64,000 bases of DNA from Psychrobacter alimentarius (GCF_001606025.1 NZ_CP014945.1:558001-622000), one strand, 5' to 3'; numbered from the stretch's first letter, positions 17,846 through 28,571 are shown. The notes: generated by a model not told the origin, from the sequence alone. Numbers and translations: made by a program.

Positions 17846-20824
17846 TTAATGCGCCTCATCCCAGTTTTGGCCACTGTCCGTCTCGACCAGTAATGGCACA
17901 GCAAAGTCGATATTCCAGCCTTTGTCTACCGCTGTTGTGGTCAATACATCTTGCATGGCGTGGGTAATCAGCTGACTGACTGCACCCACCTTATCGGCAT
18001 CAACTTCAAACACCAATTCATCATGTACCTGAAGTAACATTTTGGCCTGATCTTTTGGTAATACTTTATCGACTGCAATCATGGCAAGTTTGATTAAATC
18101 AGCCGCTGAGCCTTGTAGTGGCGCGTTAATCGCCGCACGTTCAGCGCCTTGCTTGACCATACGGTTGCTATGATTGATATCTGGCGTATAGAGCTTACGG
18201 CCCAATATGGTCTCGACATAGCCTTTCTCATAAGCACTGGCACGCGTGTTGATCATGTAGTTTTTGACACCAGGATAACGCTCAAAATACATATCGATGT
18301 AATCTTGCGCTTCACCGCGGCTCATTTGCAACTGCTTGGCAAGACCAAAAGCGCTCATACCATACAGTAGGCCGAAGTTAATGGCTTTGGCATTACGGCG
18401 CTCCGTTGGTGTGACATCCGCGACATCCTTGCCAAGCACCTCAGCAGCGGTCGCCGCGTGAATGTCCAGCCCTTCATTAAACGCATGGGTAAGGTTATTA
18501 TCGCCTGAAAAATGCGCCATCAAACGCAACTCAACTTGTGAGTAATCCGCGGCCAAGATGACGCGACCTTCTGGTGCAATAAACGCTTGGCGAATTAAGC
18601 GACCGGTCGCCGTACGAATCGGAATGTTTTGTAAATTGGGCTCTGTAGAAGACAAACGGCCCGTACTGGTCAAGGCTTGGTGATAACTGGTATGGACACG
18701 ATCGGTCTCGCTATCTGCAACATTATCAAGTGCATCGGTATACGTGCTCTTTAGCTTAGAGAGACCACGATACTCAAGAACGATTTCGACCAATGGATGG
18801 TCAATCTTGGATAACACGGCTTCACCCGTCGAGTATTGACCAGACTTGGTTTTTTTACCACCAGCAACACCCAGCTTTTCAAACAATACTTCACCAAGCT
18901 GCTTAGGGGAGCCGAGGTTAAATTCTTCTCCAGCCACTTCATAAGCGCGTTTTTCTAATGCGATGATTTCTTCGTCAAAGCGTTTTGATAGCTCGTTTAA
19001 GAATGGTCGTTTGATAAGAATGCCGTGCGCTTCCATTTGGCAAAGTATCTGTGCTGTTGGAATCTCTAGCTCGTGGAGCAATTTGGCGTTATTGCTGTCA
19101 TTTGCCATCTCTAAACTGAATACATCAAACAACTGATAAGTAATGTCCGCATCTTCACAGGCATAATCACTGGCGATATCAATAGCGACCTGATCGAAGG
19201 TGACTTGTTTGGCGCCTTTGCCCGCAACGTCTTCATAGCTGATGGTTTGGGTTTGTAGATAATGGCGTGCCAAGTCGTCCATACCGTGACGAGTGACCGC
19301 CGCATTGATCACATAGCTGGCAAGCATGGTATCCATTGCCCAGTTGTTAGGGTGCTCATGGAGCGCGCCAACAAGGTCAATGTCATAGTGAGCGAGAATA
19401 TGCGCATCGTACTTTAGATGCTGACCAATTTTGCCAATGTTTGGGTTTTCTAAAATAGGCTTTAAGCGCGTCAATACCATGTCGCGATCAAGCTGTTTGG
19501 CTGTTAGCTCATCGCCCTCTAAGCTGTGGGTAAGCGGTATATAGTAGGCTTCATGAGCTTTTACGGCAAACGATAGACCGACGATTTGCGCCTCGCGCCA
19601 ATGCACGCTGGTGGTCTCAGTATCAATGACAAAATGCGGCACGGATGCTAATAATTCAACTAGACTGTCAAAAGCTGGCTCATCTAAAACCGTGTGCCAT
19701 GCTTTGTCGTGACTTTTACTGTCTTTGGTATCCGTGATTTTTGACGACTGTAAGTACTTTGCTACCTGTGCTTGTGATTCAGCCTCGGCTTGGCTGTCAG
19801 CGACACTTTGTGAGCCATTGGCTGGATGATTTGGATGATCGAGCGAGGCCAGCTCATTTCTAAACTCAAGCTCACTATATAGATCGCGTAGTTCGTCTAT
19901 GTGCGCACAAGGGTCAGTATTGATTTTTAAATCATTCCAATCTTGGCCAATCTCCAAGTCTGTGACGATGGTGGCAAGCTTGGCATTGAATGGAATCTCA
20001 TCGGCATGATCAATTAAGCCCTTTGCACCGCGACCTTTGATAAAACCAATGTGTTTTAGCATGTTGTCGATGGTGCCATACTCAACGAGCAGGTCTTTGG
20101 CCGTTTTTTTACCGATACCCGGCACGCCTTTGATACCATCAGAGGTATCGCCCATTAAGGTCAAAAAGTCGATCATCTGATTTGGGTTAATGCCGAACTT
20201 ATCAATCACTGCTTGGGTGTCTGTTATCTTACCTGTAAAGCTGTCTTCCAATATCACGCAGTCATTGACCAGCTGCATCATATCTTTATCACCAGTTGAG
20301 ATAACCACATGATGACCTTGTTCAACCGCACGGTGAGCCAGTGTACCAATGATATCGTCGGCTTCTGCGCCTTCAATACGCAATAGCGGAATACCTAAGG
20401 CGGTGACCAAGCGGTGAATATAAGGAATCTGCTCGACCAGCTCAATATCGATCGGTGGACGTCCTGCTTTATAGTCGGCAGACATATGATGGCGAAAGGT
20501 AGGAGACTTGGTATCAAAGCACACGGCCATATGGGTCGGATGATAACGACGCATCAGCTTCAATAGCGCATTGAGCGTACCACGGATGGCATTGGTTATC
20601 AGCCCTTGTGAGTTTTGCATGGTTTTAGGCAAGGCGTGATATGTGCGAAACAGATAGTAAGAGCCATCCACCAAGATAAAAGGCGGCTGGTTTTTGTCGA
20701 CGTGATCGGTGCTCATCGTCGCGACGTTGGGCATGGTAGCAAAGTTTGGTAAGGTTTCAGGATTGATGGCTTGGTGGGAATTATGATCACTGTCTGTGGT
20801 GATGTCGGTTGTATTATCGGTCAT
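17846..20824 (-). CDS. polA: DNA polymerase I
   Basis: 992 residues from the ATG at 20824; a GTG nine bases upstream is possible. The N-terminal 5'-3' exonuclease (about 48-340) follows a disordered extension of some 45 residues. The 3'-5' exonuclease keeps the metal motif DTE (401-403), so proofreading should be active. The polymerase has motif A DYSQVELRLMAHFSGD, motif B RRNAKAINFGLLYG and motif C VHDELVF. It is longer than the E. coli enzyme (928) because of the N-terminal extension and an Ala/Gln/Ser-rich linker at about 335-375. It fills gaps and removes primers in replication and repair. Confidence 0.96.
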   Translation of the reverse strand: MTDNTTDITTDSDHNSHQAINPETLPNFATMPNVATMSTDHVDKNQPPFILVDGSYYLFRTYHALPKTMQNSQGLITNAIRGTLNALLKLMRRYHPTHMAVCFDTKSPTFRHHMSADYKAGRPPIDIELVEQIPYIHRLVTALGIPLLRIEGAEADDIIGTLAHRAVEQGHHVVISTGDKDMMQLVNDCVILEDSFTGKITDTQAVIDKFGINPNQMIDFLTLMGDTSDGIKGVPGIGKKTAKDLLVEYGTIDNMLKHIGFIKGRGAKGLIDHADEIPFNAKLATIVTDLEIGQDWNDLKINTDPCAHIDELRDLYSELEFRNELASLDHPNHPANGSQSVADSQAEAESQAQVAKYLQSSKITDTKDSKSHDKAWHTVLDEPAFDSLVELLASVPHFVIDTETTSVHWREAQIVGLSFAVKAHEAYYIPLTHSLEGDELTAKQLDRDMVLTRLKPILENPNIGKIGQHLKYDAHILAHYDIDLVGALHEHPNNWAMDTMLASYVINAAVTRHGMDDLARHYLQTQTISYEDVAGKGAKQVTFDQVAIDIASDYACEDADITYQLFDVFSLEMANDSNNAKLLHELEIPTAQILCQMEAHGILIKRPFLNELSKRFDEEIIALEKRAYEVAGEEFNLGSPKQLGEVLFEKLGVAGGKKTKSGQYSTGEAVLSKIDHPLVEIVLEYRGLSKLKSTYTDALDNVADSETDRVHTSYHQALTSTGRLSSTEPNLQNIPIRTATGRLIRQAFIAPEGRVILAADYSQVELRLMAHFSGDNNLTHAFNEGLDIHAATAAEVLGKDVADVTPTERRNAKAINFGLLYGMSAFGLAKQLQMSRGEAQDYIDMYFERYPGVKNYMINTRASAYEKGYVETILGRKLYTPDINHSNRMVKQGAERAAINAPLQGSAADLIKLAMIAVDKVLPKDQAKMLLQVHDELVFEVDADKVGAVSQLITHAMQDVLTTTAVDKGWNIDFAVPLLVETDSGQNWDEAH

Positions 20825-20949
20825 AAAAGTCACTTATCAGCTATTGGATAAAATATACCCTTATTATAACGATAAAATCAGCGCGTGCCGAACTGCTGAA
20901 AAGTTAAGAGATGTTCTTATGGGTAAACTTCCAATGCCATACCCAACAT

Positions 20950-20984
20950 AAAAAAAGAACCCAGACAAGCTGAGTTCTTTTATT
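20950..20984 (-). terminator. ohr terminator
   Basis: AAAAGAAC/GTTCTTTT outer stem (20953-20960 with 20974-20981) with an inner CAG/CTG. A T-run follows on the minus strand. Confidence 0.75.
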
Positions 20985-21008
20985 ATCGGTAATAAAGCTT
21001 CTGATATA

Positions 21009-21422
21009 TTATTTTACTTCTGACGTGACTTCTACATCGATATTGCCACGAGTTGCTTTTGAATATGGGCAAACTTGATGCGCTTTTTCGACCAATTGTT
21101 GGAATTCATCTGCTGACAATTCTGTGTTCTCACCAACCACATGAATTTTAGCAGCTAGTTTATAGTCATGACCTTCGCCTTGAAGCAAATCCACTTCTAT
21201 TGAAGTGGTTGAATCAAACTTGGCTTTTTCCATTTGTTTAACAGCACCTAATGCACTATCGAAACAAGCGCTGTAGCCCATCGCAAAAAGCTGTTCTGGG
21301 TTATTGCCTGATTTTCCAGAGCCTGGTGGTACCATATTGATAGTAAGATCATTGTCACTCAGGCTGACTGAACCGGCACGGCCGCCAGTAACGGTTGCTT
21401 TAGTAGAGTATAACGTTTTCAT
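21009..21422 (-). CDS. ohr: Organic hydroperoxide resistance protein (OsmC/Ohr family)
   Basis: 137 residues, the usual Ohr length. The two redox cysteines are in the typical settings: Cys53 in GYSACFDSAL and Cys118 in HQVCPYSKATRGN. The N-terminal TGGRAG motif favours Ohr over OsmC. The enzyme reduces organic peroxides with lipoylated thiols as electron donors. No OhrR regulator is adjacent. It is monocistronic with its own terminator. Confidence 0.93.
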   Translation of the reverse strand: MKTLYSTKATVTGGRAGSVSLSDNDLTINMVPPGSGKSGNNPEQLFAMGYSACFDSALGAVKQMEKAKFDSTTSIEVDLLQGEGHDYKLAAKIHVVGENTELSADEFQQLVEKAHQVCPYSKATRGNIDVEVTSEVK

Positions 21423-21725
21423 AATTCATCCTTTATTTTAGGTTTTTGTGGTTAAGTGATACTTATTAGTATAAGATTTTTGATATAGCGTTTTTAACAT
21501 CGGACTTAGCATAACAAACCACTAAGTTATTTGTATAAAGCAGTCGTAAATATATACCCTGTCTTTGTAAGTGAAATGTTAAGTAAAAAGATTATAAGGT
21601 GACGCATCGACAAAGTTTTAGGTATAAACTGAGACTGTATCAATATAAACTAATAATACAGAGACTTATACTAAAATCATTAGAGCGGATAATAAGAGCT
21701 CTATCAAGCACAAGGACATTAGTTG
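21423..21725. other. Divergent region between ohr and the lipoprotein gene, 303 bp
   Basis: AT-rich with no gene. An OhrR-type operator was not recognisable by eye. Confidence 0.35.
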
Positions 21726-22652
21726 ATGAACAAATTGATTGTTGTACCGAGTATTTTTTCTTTGGCCGCTGTGATACTTGTCGGCTGCGGAGAAGACGAT
21801 GGTACTTATAATTCTGACGGTAGTAGCAACCAGATCACACTGACTAAATTTGCCAATAGCTATGACAGTCAAGCCAATGCCAGTGCAATTGCTCGTATCG
21901 ATGAGATGTACCGCAGCGGCGAACATGAAATAAAGACAAAAAATATCGTCAATAATTATATCAATCAAAGTTTGAATACTTTAGACAAAACCGTGCTGGC
22001 TGATAACTTTGAAGGGCAGCTTGAAAATAAAAATATTGAAGTCGATAATCGCACGGTCAAACGCCCCATTTATGAGAAAAATAGTAATAATAAAGTCACT
22101 TATGAAACGACCTATAAAACGTTAAATTTATCTAGTCTACAAGCCACCAGCTATAGCGCTGGCACGAACAGAGAAAACAGTCGAGGAATTTTGACGGACT
22201 TAAACAATTATCCTCGTATTCCAGCTAATGTCGCATTCCCAGCCGGTTCAGTGTGTTATATTCCAGTGGTCAAGAGTGATCTCTCGTTTTTAGTCTTTAA
22301 CGAAAAGAACAAGACTGGATACGCATCGATTGATAAATGGATTGAGGGCGCTGAAGATCGCTTCAATGACAACAGAGATTATAGAACCTCTCAGTTTGGT
22401 GTTGGCGTCAGTAACAAGCACAAAGCGGCGCAAGTGACGTTCTTTGAATATCAAAATCAGCCTTCTTATCAGTACAATGGCGTCGAATATACTGACGGTA
22501 GTAATAGTAGTAAGGGCACTTATGAGGCAGATTATATTGCCAAGGGTACGACAGAACCCAATACCAACAGTCTGCGCGGTTTGGTAGATTGTACAATCGT
22601 CAATGAAGTCGCAGGGGACTTCTTAGCGACACAAATTCAGCGTTATTATTGA
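21726..22652 (+). CDS. Hypothetical lipoprotein
   Basis: 308 residues. The ATG at 21726 is preceded by AAGGA. A TTG directly upstream is also in frame. A signal of 20 residues ends in the lipobox ILVGC, followed by the acidic GEDDGTYN, which lacks the Asp+2 inner-membrane signal. The rest is hydrophilic with many Asn, Tyr and Thr and no family I recognise. Two mature-part cysteines (in SVCYIPV and LVDCTIV) could form a disulfide. A terminator follows. Confidence 0.72.
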   Translation: MNKLIVVPSIFSLAAVILVGCGEDDGTYNSDGSSNQITLTKFANSYDSQANASAIARIDEMYRSGEHEIKTKNIVNNYINQSLNTLDKTVLADNFEGQLENKNIEVDNRTVKRPIYEKNSNNKVTYETTYKTLNLSSLQATSYSAGTNRENSRGILTDLNNYPRIPANVAFPAGSVCYIPVVKSDLSFLVFNEKNKTGYASIDKWIEGAEDRFNDNRDYRTSQFGVGVSNKHKAAQVTFFEYQNQPSYQYNGVEYTDGSNSSKGTYEADYIAKGTTEPNTNSLRGLVDCTIVNEVAGDFLATQIQRYY

Positions 22653-22667
22653 TCCCAAAAAGCCAAT

Positions 22668-22704
22668 AACACTCTCTATTTAAAAATTAGAGGGTGTTTT
22701 TTTT
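22668..22704 (+). terminator. Terminator of the lipoprotein gene
   Basis: Stem 22668-22678 with 22688-22698, one G-T pair, then eight T residues. Confidence 0.8.
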
Positions 22705-22784
22705 GTGCGCTAATTCTGCACCCTGACGCTAAATCCGCTACAATACGTCCATTATTTATCCTATTTATTTAGATTGTCTTCTAA

Positions 22785-24407
22785 ATGACATCACTATTGA
22801 AGCCGAATACTATGAGCGTAGAACCAAAAAAGTTAAGTAAAGAAGTTGCCAAACGCCGTACCTTTGCCATCATCTCGCATCCCGATGCCGGTAAAACCAC
22901 CATGACCGAAAAGCTATTGCTATGGGGACAGGCCATTCAGGTTGTAGGTGAAGTCAAAGGCCGCAAGACGGATCGTCATGCGACCTCAGATTGGATGAGT
23001 ATGGAGCAAGAGCGTGGTATCTCAATCACCACATCCGTCATGCAGTTCCCTTATCAAGATCATATCGTCAACTTACTAGATACCCCAGGTCACGCCGACT
23101 TTAGTGAAGATACTTATCGTACCTTGACCGCCGTAGACAGCGCGCTGATGATGGTCGATGGGGCAAAAGGTGTTGAGGAACGTACCATCAAATTGATGGA
23201 AGTCTGCCGTATGCGCGACACGCCCATCATCTCATTTGTGAACAAGCTCGATCGTCAGATTCGTGAGCCGCTTGAGCTACTGAGTGAGATTGAAGCAGTA
23301 CTAAAAATCAAATGTATTCCAGTGACTTGGCCTATCGGTATGGGACAAGATTTTGTGGGTGTGTATCATTTAACCGAAAATAAGACATACTTTTATCAAA
23401 AAGGTAACGGCGGTAAGATGACCGTCGCTGAGACCCGTGAAGGTTATGATTATCCTGACGTCCGTGAGCGTTTGGGTAGCCTGATGTTTGATGCCTTTGA
23501 AGAATCGCTTGAGCTGGTACAGATGGCACTAGAAGAGTTCAGTGTTGAGGCATTTTTGGCGGGCGAGATGACACCTGTCTTGTTTGGCACAGCACTGGGT
23601 AACTTTGGGGTCAATATGGTGCTTGATACGCTAGTCAAGTACGCACCGCCGCCCAAAGCCCACCCTACCAACGAGCGTGAAGTGAGTGCTACAGAGACAG
23701 ATTTTAGTGGTTTTGTCTTTAAGATTCAGGCCAACATGGACCCGCGTCACCGCGACCGTATCGCGTTCTTACGTGTTTGCTCAGGTAAGTACGAAAAAGG
23801 TATGAAACTCAAGCATGTGCGTTTGGGTAAAGACGTGCGCATTGCCGATGCCTTGACTTTCCTTGCAGGTGACCGCGAAGCACTAGAAGAAGCGTATCCG
23901 GGTGATATTATTGGGTTGCATAATCATGGCACCATCTCTATCGGTGACAGCTTCACCGAAGGCGAAGAGCTAAACTTTACGGGTATTCCGCATTTTGCGC
24001 CTGAACTGTTTCGCCGTGTGGTACTAAAAGACCCACTCAAATCAAAAGCATTGCAAAAAGGTCTACAGCAGTTAAGCGAAGAAGGTGCCACACAGGTATT
24101 TATGCCGCAGATTAATAATGATTTAGTTTTAGGTGCGGTAGGGGTGCTACAGTTTGAGGTGGTCGCGCATCGTCTCAAAGAAGAGTACAAGGTGCAATGC
24201 GTGTTTGAGCCAGTATCGATTGCAACTGTACGCTGGATTCATTGTGATGACGAAGTTGCGCTTGCGAAGTTTAAGAAAAAAGCCCATGACCAATTATCAA
24301 TAGATGGTGGCGGTTATCTCACCTACCTTGCGCCATCACGCGTTAATTTGCAATTGATGCAAGATCGTTATCCCGAAATTACATTTAGCAGTACGCGTGA
24401 GCATTAA
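22785..24407 (+). CDS. prfC: Peptide chain release factor 3
   Basis: 540 residues. A translational GTPase that removes RF1/RF2 from the ribosome. G-motifs: SHPDAGKTT, the switch region [21 protein letters not shown] and NKLDR, followed by the EF-G-like domain II and the RF3 C-terminal domain with [20 protein letters not shown] near the end. Neither start has a strong ribosome site. The in-frame ATG at 22812 would give 531 residues, closer to E. coli RF3 (529), and may be the true one. Single gene. Confidence 0.95.
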   Translation: MTSLLKPNTMSVEPKKLSKEVAKRRTFAIISHPDAGKTTMTEKLLLWGQAIQVVGEVKGRKTDRHATSDWMSMEQERGISITTSVMQFPYQDHIVNLLDTPGHADFSEDTYRTLTAVDSALMMVDGAKGVEERTIKLMEVCRMRDTPIISFVNKLDRQIREPLELLSEIEAVLKIKCIPVTWPIGMGQDFVGVYHLTENKTYFYQKGNGGKMTVAETREGYDYPDVRERLGSLMFDAFEESLELVQMALEEFSVEAFLAGEMTPVLFGTALGNFGVNMVLDTLVKYAPPPKAHPTNEREVSATETDFSGFVFKIQANMDPRHRDRIAFLRVCSGKYEKGMKLKHVRLGKDVRIADALTFLAGDREALEEAYPGDIIGLHNHGTISIGDSFTEGEELNFTGIPHFAPELFRRVVLKDPLKSKALQKGLQQLSEEGATQVFMPQINNDLVLGAVGVLQFEVVAHRLKEEYKVQCVFEPVSIATVRWIHCDDEVALAKFKKKAHDQLSIDGGGYLTYLAPSRVNLQLMQDRYPEITFSSTREH

Positions 24408-24439
24408 TACTCGTGGTTTTATCGTATGATTTATCTATT

Positions 24440-24465
24440 AAGACACGCTGGCCGTGTCTTTTTTA
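24440..24465 (+). terminator. prfC terminator
   Basis: AAGACACG/CGTGTCTT stem (24440-24447 with 24453-24460), a 5-nt loop and a T-run. Confidence 0.85.
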
Positions 24466-24609
24466 TTGGCTACAAATTGTGTGACAGATATGCCGATGGA
24501 TGTATAAATAAGTAGCAACGTTCCAAAAACTCCAACAGTGTTCCTACAATACATCGCAATTGTTACGCTAAAATATTCGGTAACAACTTAGATTTCCAAA
24601 TGAGGATAT

Positions 24610-25464
24610 ATGGACACTACGAATCAATTGAATACTCATTCATCCGTATCACCTGCATGCTTATCAATGAGACTAAGCCGTTTATGTTTGATGAAAACAT
24701 TGGCAGCTGGCTTGGTTGTAGGTGCCATAAGCGTGTCTGCAAATGCGACCAATGTCATTAGCAGTACCACGTATCTTGAGTACCAGTTGCCCGAAAAAAT
24801 ACAAGAGATGTGTACTGAGCGTGAGAACTGCCCAAAAATTGAAGTCAAGTATCTCAAAACCAATCATCCTTGGATCAACGATATTACCAATGCTCGCATC
24901 AATAACTTGGTGGTAAATAGTAAGCCGACCGAATCAGCGCCTATCAAAACAAAAAGTAGTCCAGCAGAAGTACAAGCGGCTATCAATGATTTTGCAAACT
25001 CACAATTTGTAGATATGCCAGAAGACAGACAATGGGCGTATGAGCTGATGGTAACACCCAACTATTTGGGTCATGTGGGTGATGCTGAGCTGTTTGAAAT
25101 AGAATCGTACTCGTATACTGGTGGCGCTCATGGCATGTCTTATAGCGAATATTTAATATTTGATCCCAGCACCAAAAAACAAATCAAGCTGGATGATATG
25201 CTGGTCACCGGAAAAAAATCCCGCTTCAAAACCCTTGCTTATAATGCTTATAAAACGTGGGTAAAAACGTTTGATAATGATGTGAGCAGCTATGAGAAAA
25301 ACTGGCCATTTACATTAAGTGATAATGTGACTTTGACGGATAAAGGTATCGATATCCTATATCAACCTTACGCTATTGGACCTTACGCCTCTGGTATGCC
25401 TACACTAAGTATTCCCTATAGCCAGCTGAATGGGGTGATAAAACCTCGCTTTATTCCCAAATAG
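24610..25464 (+). CDS. Exported DUF3298/RsiV-like domain protein
   Basis: 284 residues. GAGG lies 5 nt before the ATG. A hydrophobic segment at about 29-47, ending in SANA, acts as signal peptide after a long N-region. The C-terminal half carries the DUF3298 signature: YSYTGGAHGMSYSEY (about 163-177), KQIKLDDML and a closing ILYQPYAIGPYASG. This fold is best known from the extracytoplasmic part of anti-sigma factor RsiV, which binds lysozyme. No sigma factor gene is nearby, so only the domain is assigned. Confidence 0.8.
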   Translation: MDTTNQLNTHSSVSPACLSMRLSRLCLMKTLAAGLVVGAISVSANATNVISSTTYLEYQLPEKIQEMCTERENCPKIEVKYLKTNHPWINDITNARINNLVVNSKPTESAPIKTKSSPAEVQAAINDFANSQFVDMPEDRQWAYELMVTPNYLGHVGDAELFEIESYSYTGGAHGMSYSEYLIFDPSTKKQIKLDDMLVTGKKSRFKTLAYNAYKTWVKTFDNDVSSYEKNWPFTLSDNVTLTDKGIDILYQPYAIGPYASGMPTLSIPYSQLNGVIKPRFIPK

Positions 25465-25581
25465 CGTGCACAGTCAATTTATAGAAAATGACTGATATCG
25501 AAATAATTGTAAATCTTTAGAAAATTGGTAGTAATTATTCAGAATATTTTGGAATTCAACAGAAAAACAAGGAGTGATGAC

Positions 25582-26712
25582 ATGACGAACCCTATACATG
25601 ATGAGCTTGATACAAGCAAAACAAACACGTGGGCGCTAAATGCTTTAACAGAAGCGCTTGGGGATTTGACGGTGACAGTGAGTGAAAGCTTGTCTGTTGG
25701 TCGTGGTAGCGACAATGATGTCGTGCTCGGTAGTAAGCAAGTATCACGCAATCATGCCGTGCTAAGCGTTTTGGATGGTCAGTTATATGTGAAAGATTTA
25801 GACTCATCAAACGGTACGTTTATCAATAATGAGCGTATTGAAGGGAATATGTCGAGCCTTTTACAAGCAAATGACACGATTGGCTTTGCCAGTTTTAATT
25901 TTCAGGTCAACACCTCTGTTGCCGATGCAGAGATGGACACATCAACGGATGCATTGACGCCAGTGATGGCAGATGACGCAGCGACTATTATTGATACTGA
26001 TACTAATACTAAAGAACCAGTAGTAGCGGCTGAGCCAATCGCCGAAGAGACTATTACTCAAGCACCAGTGACTCAAGAGCCAGTGGTTGAAACGCCAGTC
26101 ACTGACGAATCAATCGCTGAAAAGCCAGTAGCTAAAGAGCCTGTTGTCGAAGAGCCAATCATTGAAGCGCCAGCCGCTCAGGAGACCGTCGTGAAAAAAA
26201 CAAATATCGAAGAGATGTTGCCTGTTAAAGATGAGGTGGTGCCAACACCGAGCAATAGTGATGCAACCATATCAGATGCGTCATCGACAGCCGCGACACA
26301 CGAGTCTGCCAACACTTTAGAAACGTCGCCAACCCCAACGACTGAGCATGAGCCGTTAGTGGAGGCCGAGCAGCCAGCTGTACATAAAGAACAAGCTATC
26401 CATGAAGAGCCGGTCGTTCAGCCTGAGCATGATAAGACGACCAAAACGGAGCTACAAGAAGAGGCAGATCCTGAAGTTTTACGTGCCAAGCAAGCAGCTA
26501 CAGCGCAGTTTTCAGGTACAGCCAATTTGGGTCAAGGACATGATCTTGGTACCACGGGTAATAACGCAATGGATCAAGCAGTCGATAATCCCGCGACCAC
26601 AGAACAAGTGGAGAAAAAACCAAGCGGCGGCTGGTTTATATGGGTATTTATCGCCTTGATTATCATTGGGGTGGCCCTATGGCTGTTTAACATGGGTGGC
26701 GCTGGTGCCTAG
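25582..26712 (+). CDS. FHA-domain protein with C-terminal membrane anchor
   Basis: 376 residues from the ATG at 25582, which has AAGGAG upstream; an in-frame TTG at 25525 is unlikely. The forkhead-associated domain (about 28-108) shows the phosphothreonine-binding residues GR (40-41), SRNH (55-58) and NG (77-78). It is followed by about 230 residues of low-complexity Glu/Pro/Val/Thr sequence with irregular EPV/APV repeats. A single hydrophobic helix at about 351-370 lies at the very C-terminus, which would place the FHA domain in the cytosol on a long tether. No Ser/Thr kinase or phosphatase gene is adjacent, so the ligand is unknown. Confidence 0.85.
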   Translation: MTNPIHDELDTSKTNTWALNALTEALGDLTVTVSESLSVGRGSDNDVVLGSKQVSRNHAVLSVLDGQLYVKDLDSSNGTFINNERIEGNMSSLLQANDTIGFASFNFQVNTSVADAEMDTSTDALTPVMADDAATIIDTDTNTKEPVVAAEPIAEETITQAPVTQEPVVETPVTDESIAEKPVAKEPVVEEPIIEAPAAQETVVKKTNIEEMLPVKDEVVPTPSNSDATISDASSTAATHESANTLETSPTPTTEHEPLVEAEQPAVHKEQAIHEEPVVQPEHDKTTKTELQEEADPEVLRAKQAATAQFSGTANLGQGHDLGTTGNNAMDQAVDNPATTEQVEKKPSGGWFIWVFIALIIIGVALWLFNMGGAGA

Positions 26713-27074
26713 TGATAGCCCTTTGCTTGTACCTTATACGATTCTTAGTAAGAGTAAGGGAAGTTAAAACATACAAGCAATCACTCAATCGGTAACTGAT
26801 CAGTCGGTTTAAGCAGCGATAATGCCAGTGGGCTTCGTCATAATTGCGCAGCCGCAGGTTAGATAAGCATCAGCGACATAGCTATTTATGGCATAGGTAT
26901 TAATAATCCAGTCGTAACAAAGCCATTATTATCAGTTACTGTGAGTTTTTATAACGATCCATTTTTTATAGCGTCAGCATTCAGTAGAGTGCTGACGCTA
27001 TATTTTGTTTGTCATTTTACTATTGTGTTTATTGTTCTTATCTTTTGCCAATATGTTGTTAAGAGAGCGTTACT
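26713..27074 (+). other. Intergenic region between FHA gene and trpE, 362 bp
   Basis: No gene. It carries a hairpin at 26969-27000 (separate entry). I checked for a Trp-rich leader peptide ahead of trpE and saw none. Confidence 0.45.
26969..27007 (+). terminator. Hairpin upstream of trpE, probably a terminator
   Basis: An 11-bp perfect stem (26969-26979 with 26990-27000), followed by TATTTTGTTT. It most likely ends the FHA transcript. Confidence 0.55.
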
Positions 27075-28571
27075 ATGATGACCTTTAAAGAATATCAAGC
27101 GTTTAAAGACCGTGGCTTTAGCCATGCACCACTGGTAAAAAAACGTTTGATGGATGCACAAACGCCAGTGTCTGTGTTTTCTAAAGTGCGCGACTTGAAT
27201 GGTTCTGCATATTTATTTGAATCTGTTGTCGGTGGTGAGCGCTGGGCACGATACTCAATGATTGGTCTAGGTAGTGAGCTGATTTTGCAATACGCAGATG
27301 GCAATATGACCATCAAAAAAAATGACCATATCGATGTAGAGCCGGTAGATGATCCTTTCGATTATATCCGAAAGCTCATGGCAGAGTATAAAATGCCAAC
27401 CGAAGATGACATACCGACCTTACCAAGTTTTAGTGGGGGGTTGGTTGGTTACTTTGGTTATGACATGGTACGTGTCATCGAGCCGTCAGTGGGTCTGTCT
27501 GATGCCCCAAACCCCATGTCGATGCCAGACATGTGGCTGATGCTATCAATGAGTGTGATCGTTTTTGATACTCTAGAAAACACCTTGTCTATCATTGTCT
27601 ACGCTGACTGTCATACGGAAGATGGATATGGCACTGCTATCCGTGAGCTCGAAAAAATTGAAGACAAATTGGCAGAAATGCCAAATCTGAGTGCACCAAT
27701 TATGCCGACACCGGTGTTTACATCGCAGACAGGGGCAGAGAAGTATTGTAGCGATGTCAATAAAATAAAGGACTACATCTCAGCAGGTGACGTGATGCAA
27801 GTCGTTCCAGCGCAGCGTCTCACTGCTGATTATCTGGGTGACTCATTGGCAGTGTATCGTGCTCTGCGGTTTTTAAACCCCTCTCCTTATCTGTTTTTGG
27901 TACATGGTTATACGCTTGACGATCATAAGCGCTTTGACATCATTGGTGCATCACCTGAGATACTATCGCGTATCGAAAATGGCAAAGTGACTGTCAGGCC
28001 GCTGGCGGGTACGCGCAAACGGGGTAAAGATGATGCAGAAGATTTGGCACTTGAGCAAGAGCTGCTGACTGACGAGAAAGAAATCGCTGAGCATTTAATG
28101 CTCATTGATTTGGGTCGTAATGACATTGGCCGTGTCTGCGAGTATGGCAGCGTCAAAGTGACTGAGAAAATGTTTATTGAGCGTTATTCACAAGTGATGC
28201 ACATTGCATCCAATGTCGAGGGCACCATATCACCGGATAAAGACGCACTGGACGTATTCTGTGCCACTTTTCCTGCAGGAACGCTATCGGGCGCACCCAA
28301 AATTCGCGCCATGCAAATTATCGATGAGCTAGAGCCAGTGCGTCGAACAGTGTTTGGCGGGTCAGTAGGGTATCTTGGTTGGCATGGCAACATGGACACG
28401 GCTATCGCTATTCGTACCGCAGTAATGCGCCGTGGTGAGATTCATATTCAGGCAGGAGCAGGGGTGGTCGCTGATTCAGTGCCAGAAGCAGAGTGGGAGG
28501 AAACCAATAAAAAAGCGTTGGCCTTGATAAAAGCCGTAGAAATGGCCTGTAATGGTTTGCGTATTCGTTAA
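27075..28571 (+). CDS. trpE: Anthranilate synthase component I
   Basis: 498 residues. It makes anthranilate from chorismate with the TrpG glutaminase, the first step to tryptophan. The chorismate-binding domain has the SPSPYLF-like block NPSPYLFLVHG, then GASPEIL, RPLAGTRKRG, the metal-site LIDLGRNDIGRV and FPAGTLSGAPKIRAM. The N-terminal half keeps a region like the Trp feedback site. trpG is not adjacent; split trp loci are common in Moraxellaceae. Two ATGs start the frame; AGAGAG lies upstream. Confidence 0.95.
   Translation: MMTFKEYQAFKDRGFSHAPLVKKRLMDAQTPVSVFSKVRDLNGSAYLFESVVGGERWARYSMIGLGSELILQYADGNMTIKKNDHIDVEPVDDPFDYIRKLMAEYKMPTEDDIPTLPSFSGGLVGYFGYDMVRVIEPSVGLSDAPNPMSMPDMWLMLSMSVIVFDTLENTLSIIVYADCHTEDGYGTAIRELEKIEDKLAEMPNLSAPIMPTPVFTSQTGAEKYCSDVNKIKDYISAGDVMQVVPAQRLTADYLGDSLAVYRALRFLNPSPYLFLVHGYTLDDHKRFDIIGASPEILSRIENGKVTVRPLAGTRKRGKDDAEDLALEQELLTDEKEIAEHLMLIDLGRNDIGRVCEYGSVKVTEKMFIERYSQVMHIASNVEGTISPDKDALDVFCATFPAGTLSGAPKIRAMQIIDELEPVRRTVFGGSVGYLGWHGNMDTAIAIRTAVMRRGEIHIQAGAGVVADSVPEAEWEETNKKALALIKAVEMACNGLRIR

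Noticed and set aside
26880..27074. Hairpin at 26969-27000 as a trp attenuator
   Set aside because: No short leader frame with tandem Trp codons precedes it, and no alternative pairing stem is visible. It is more simply the terminator of the FHA gene.
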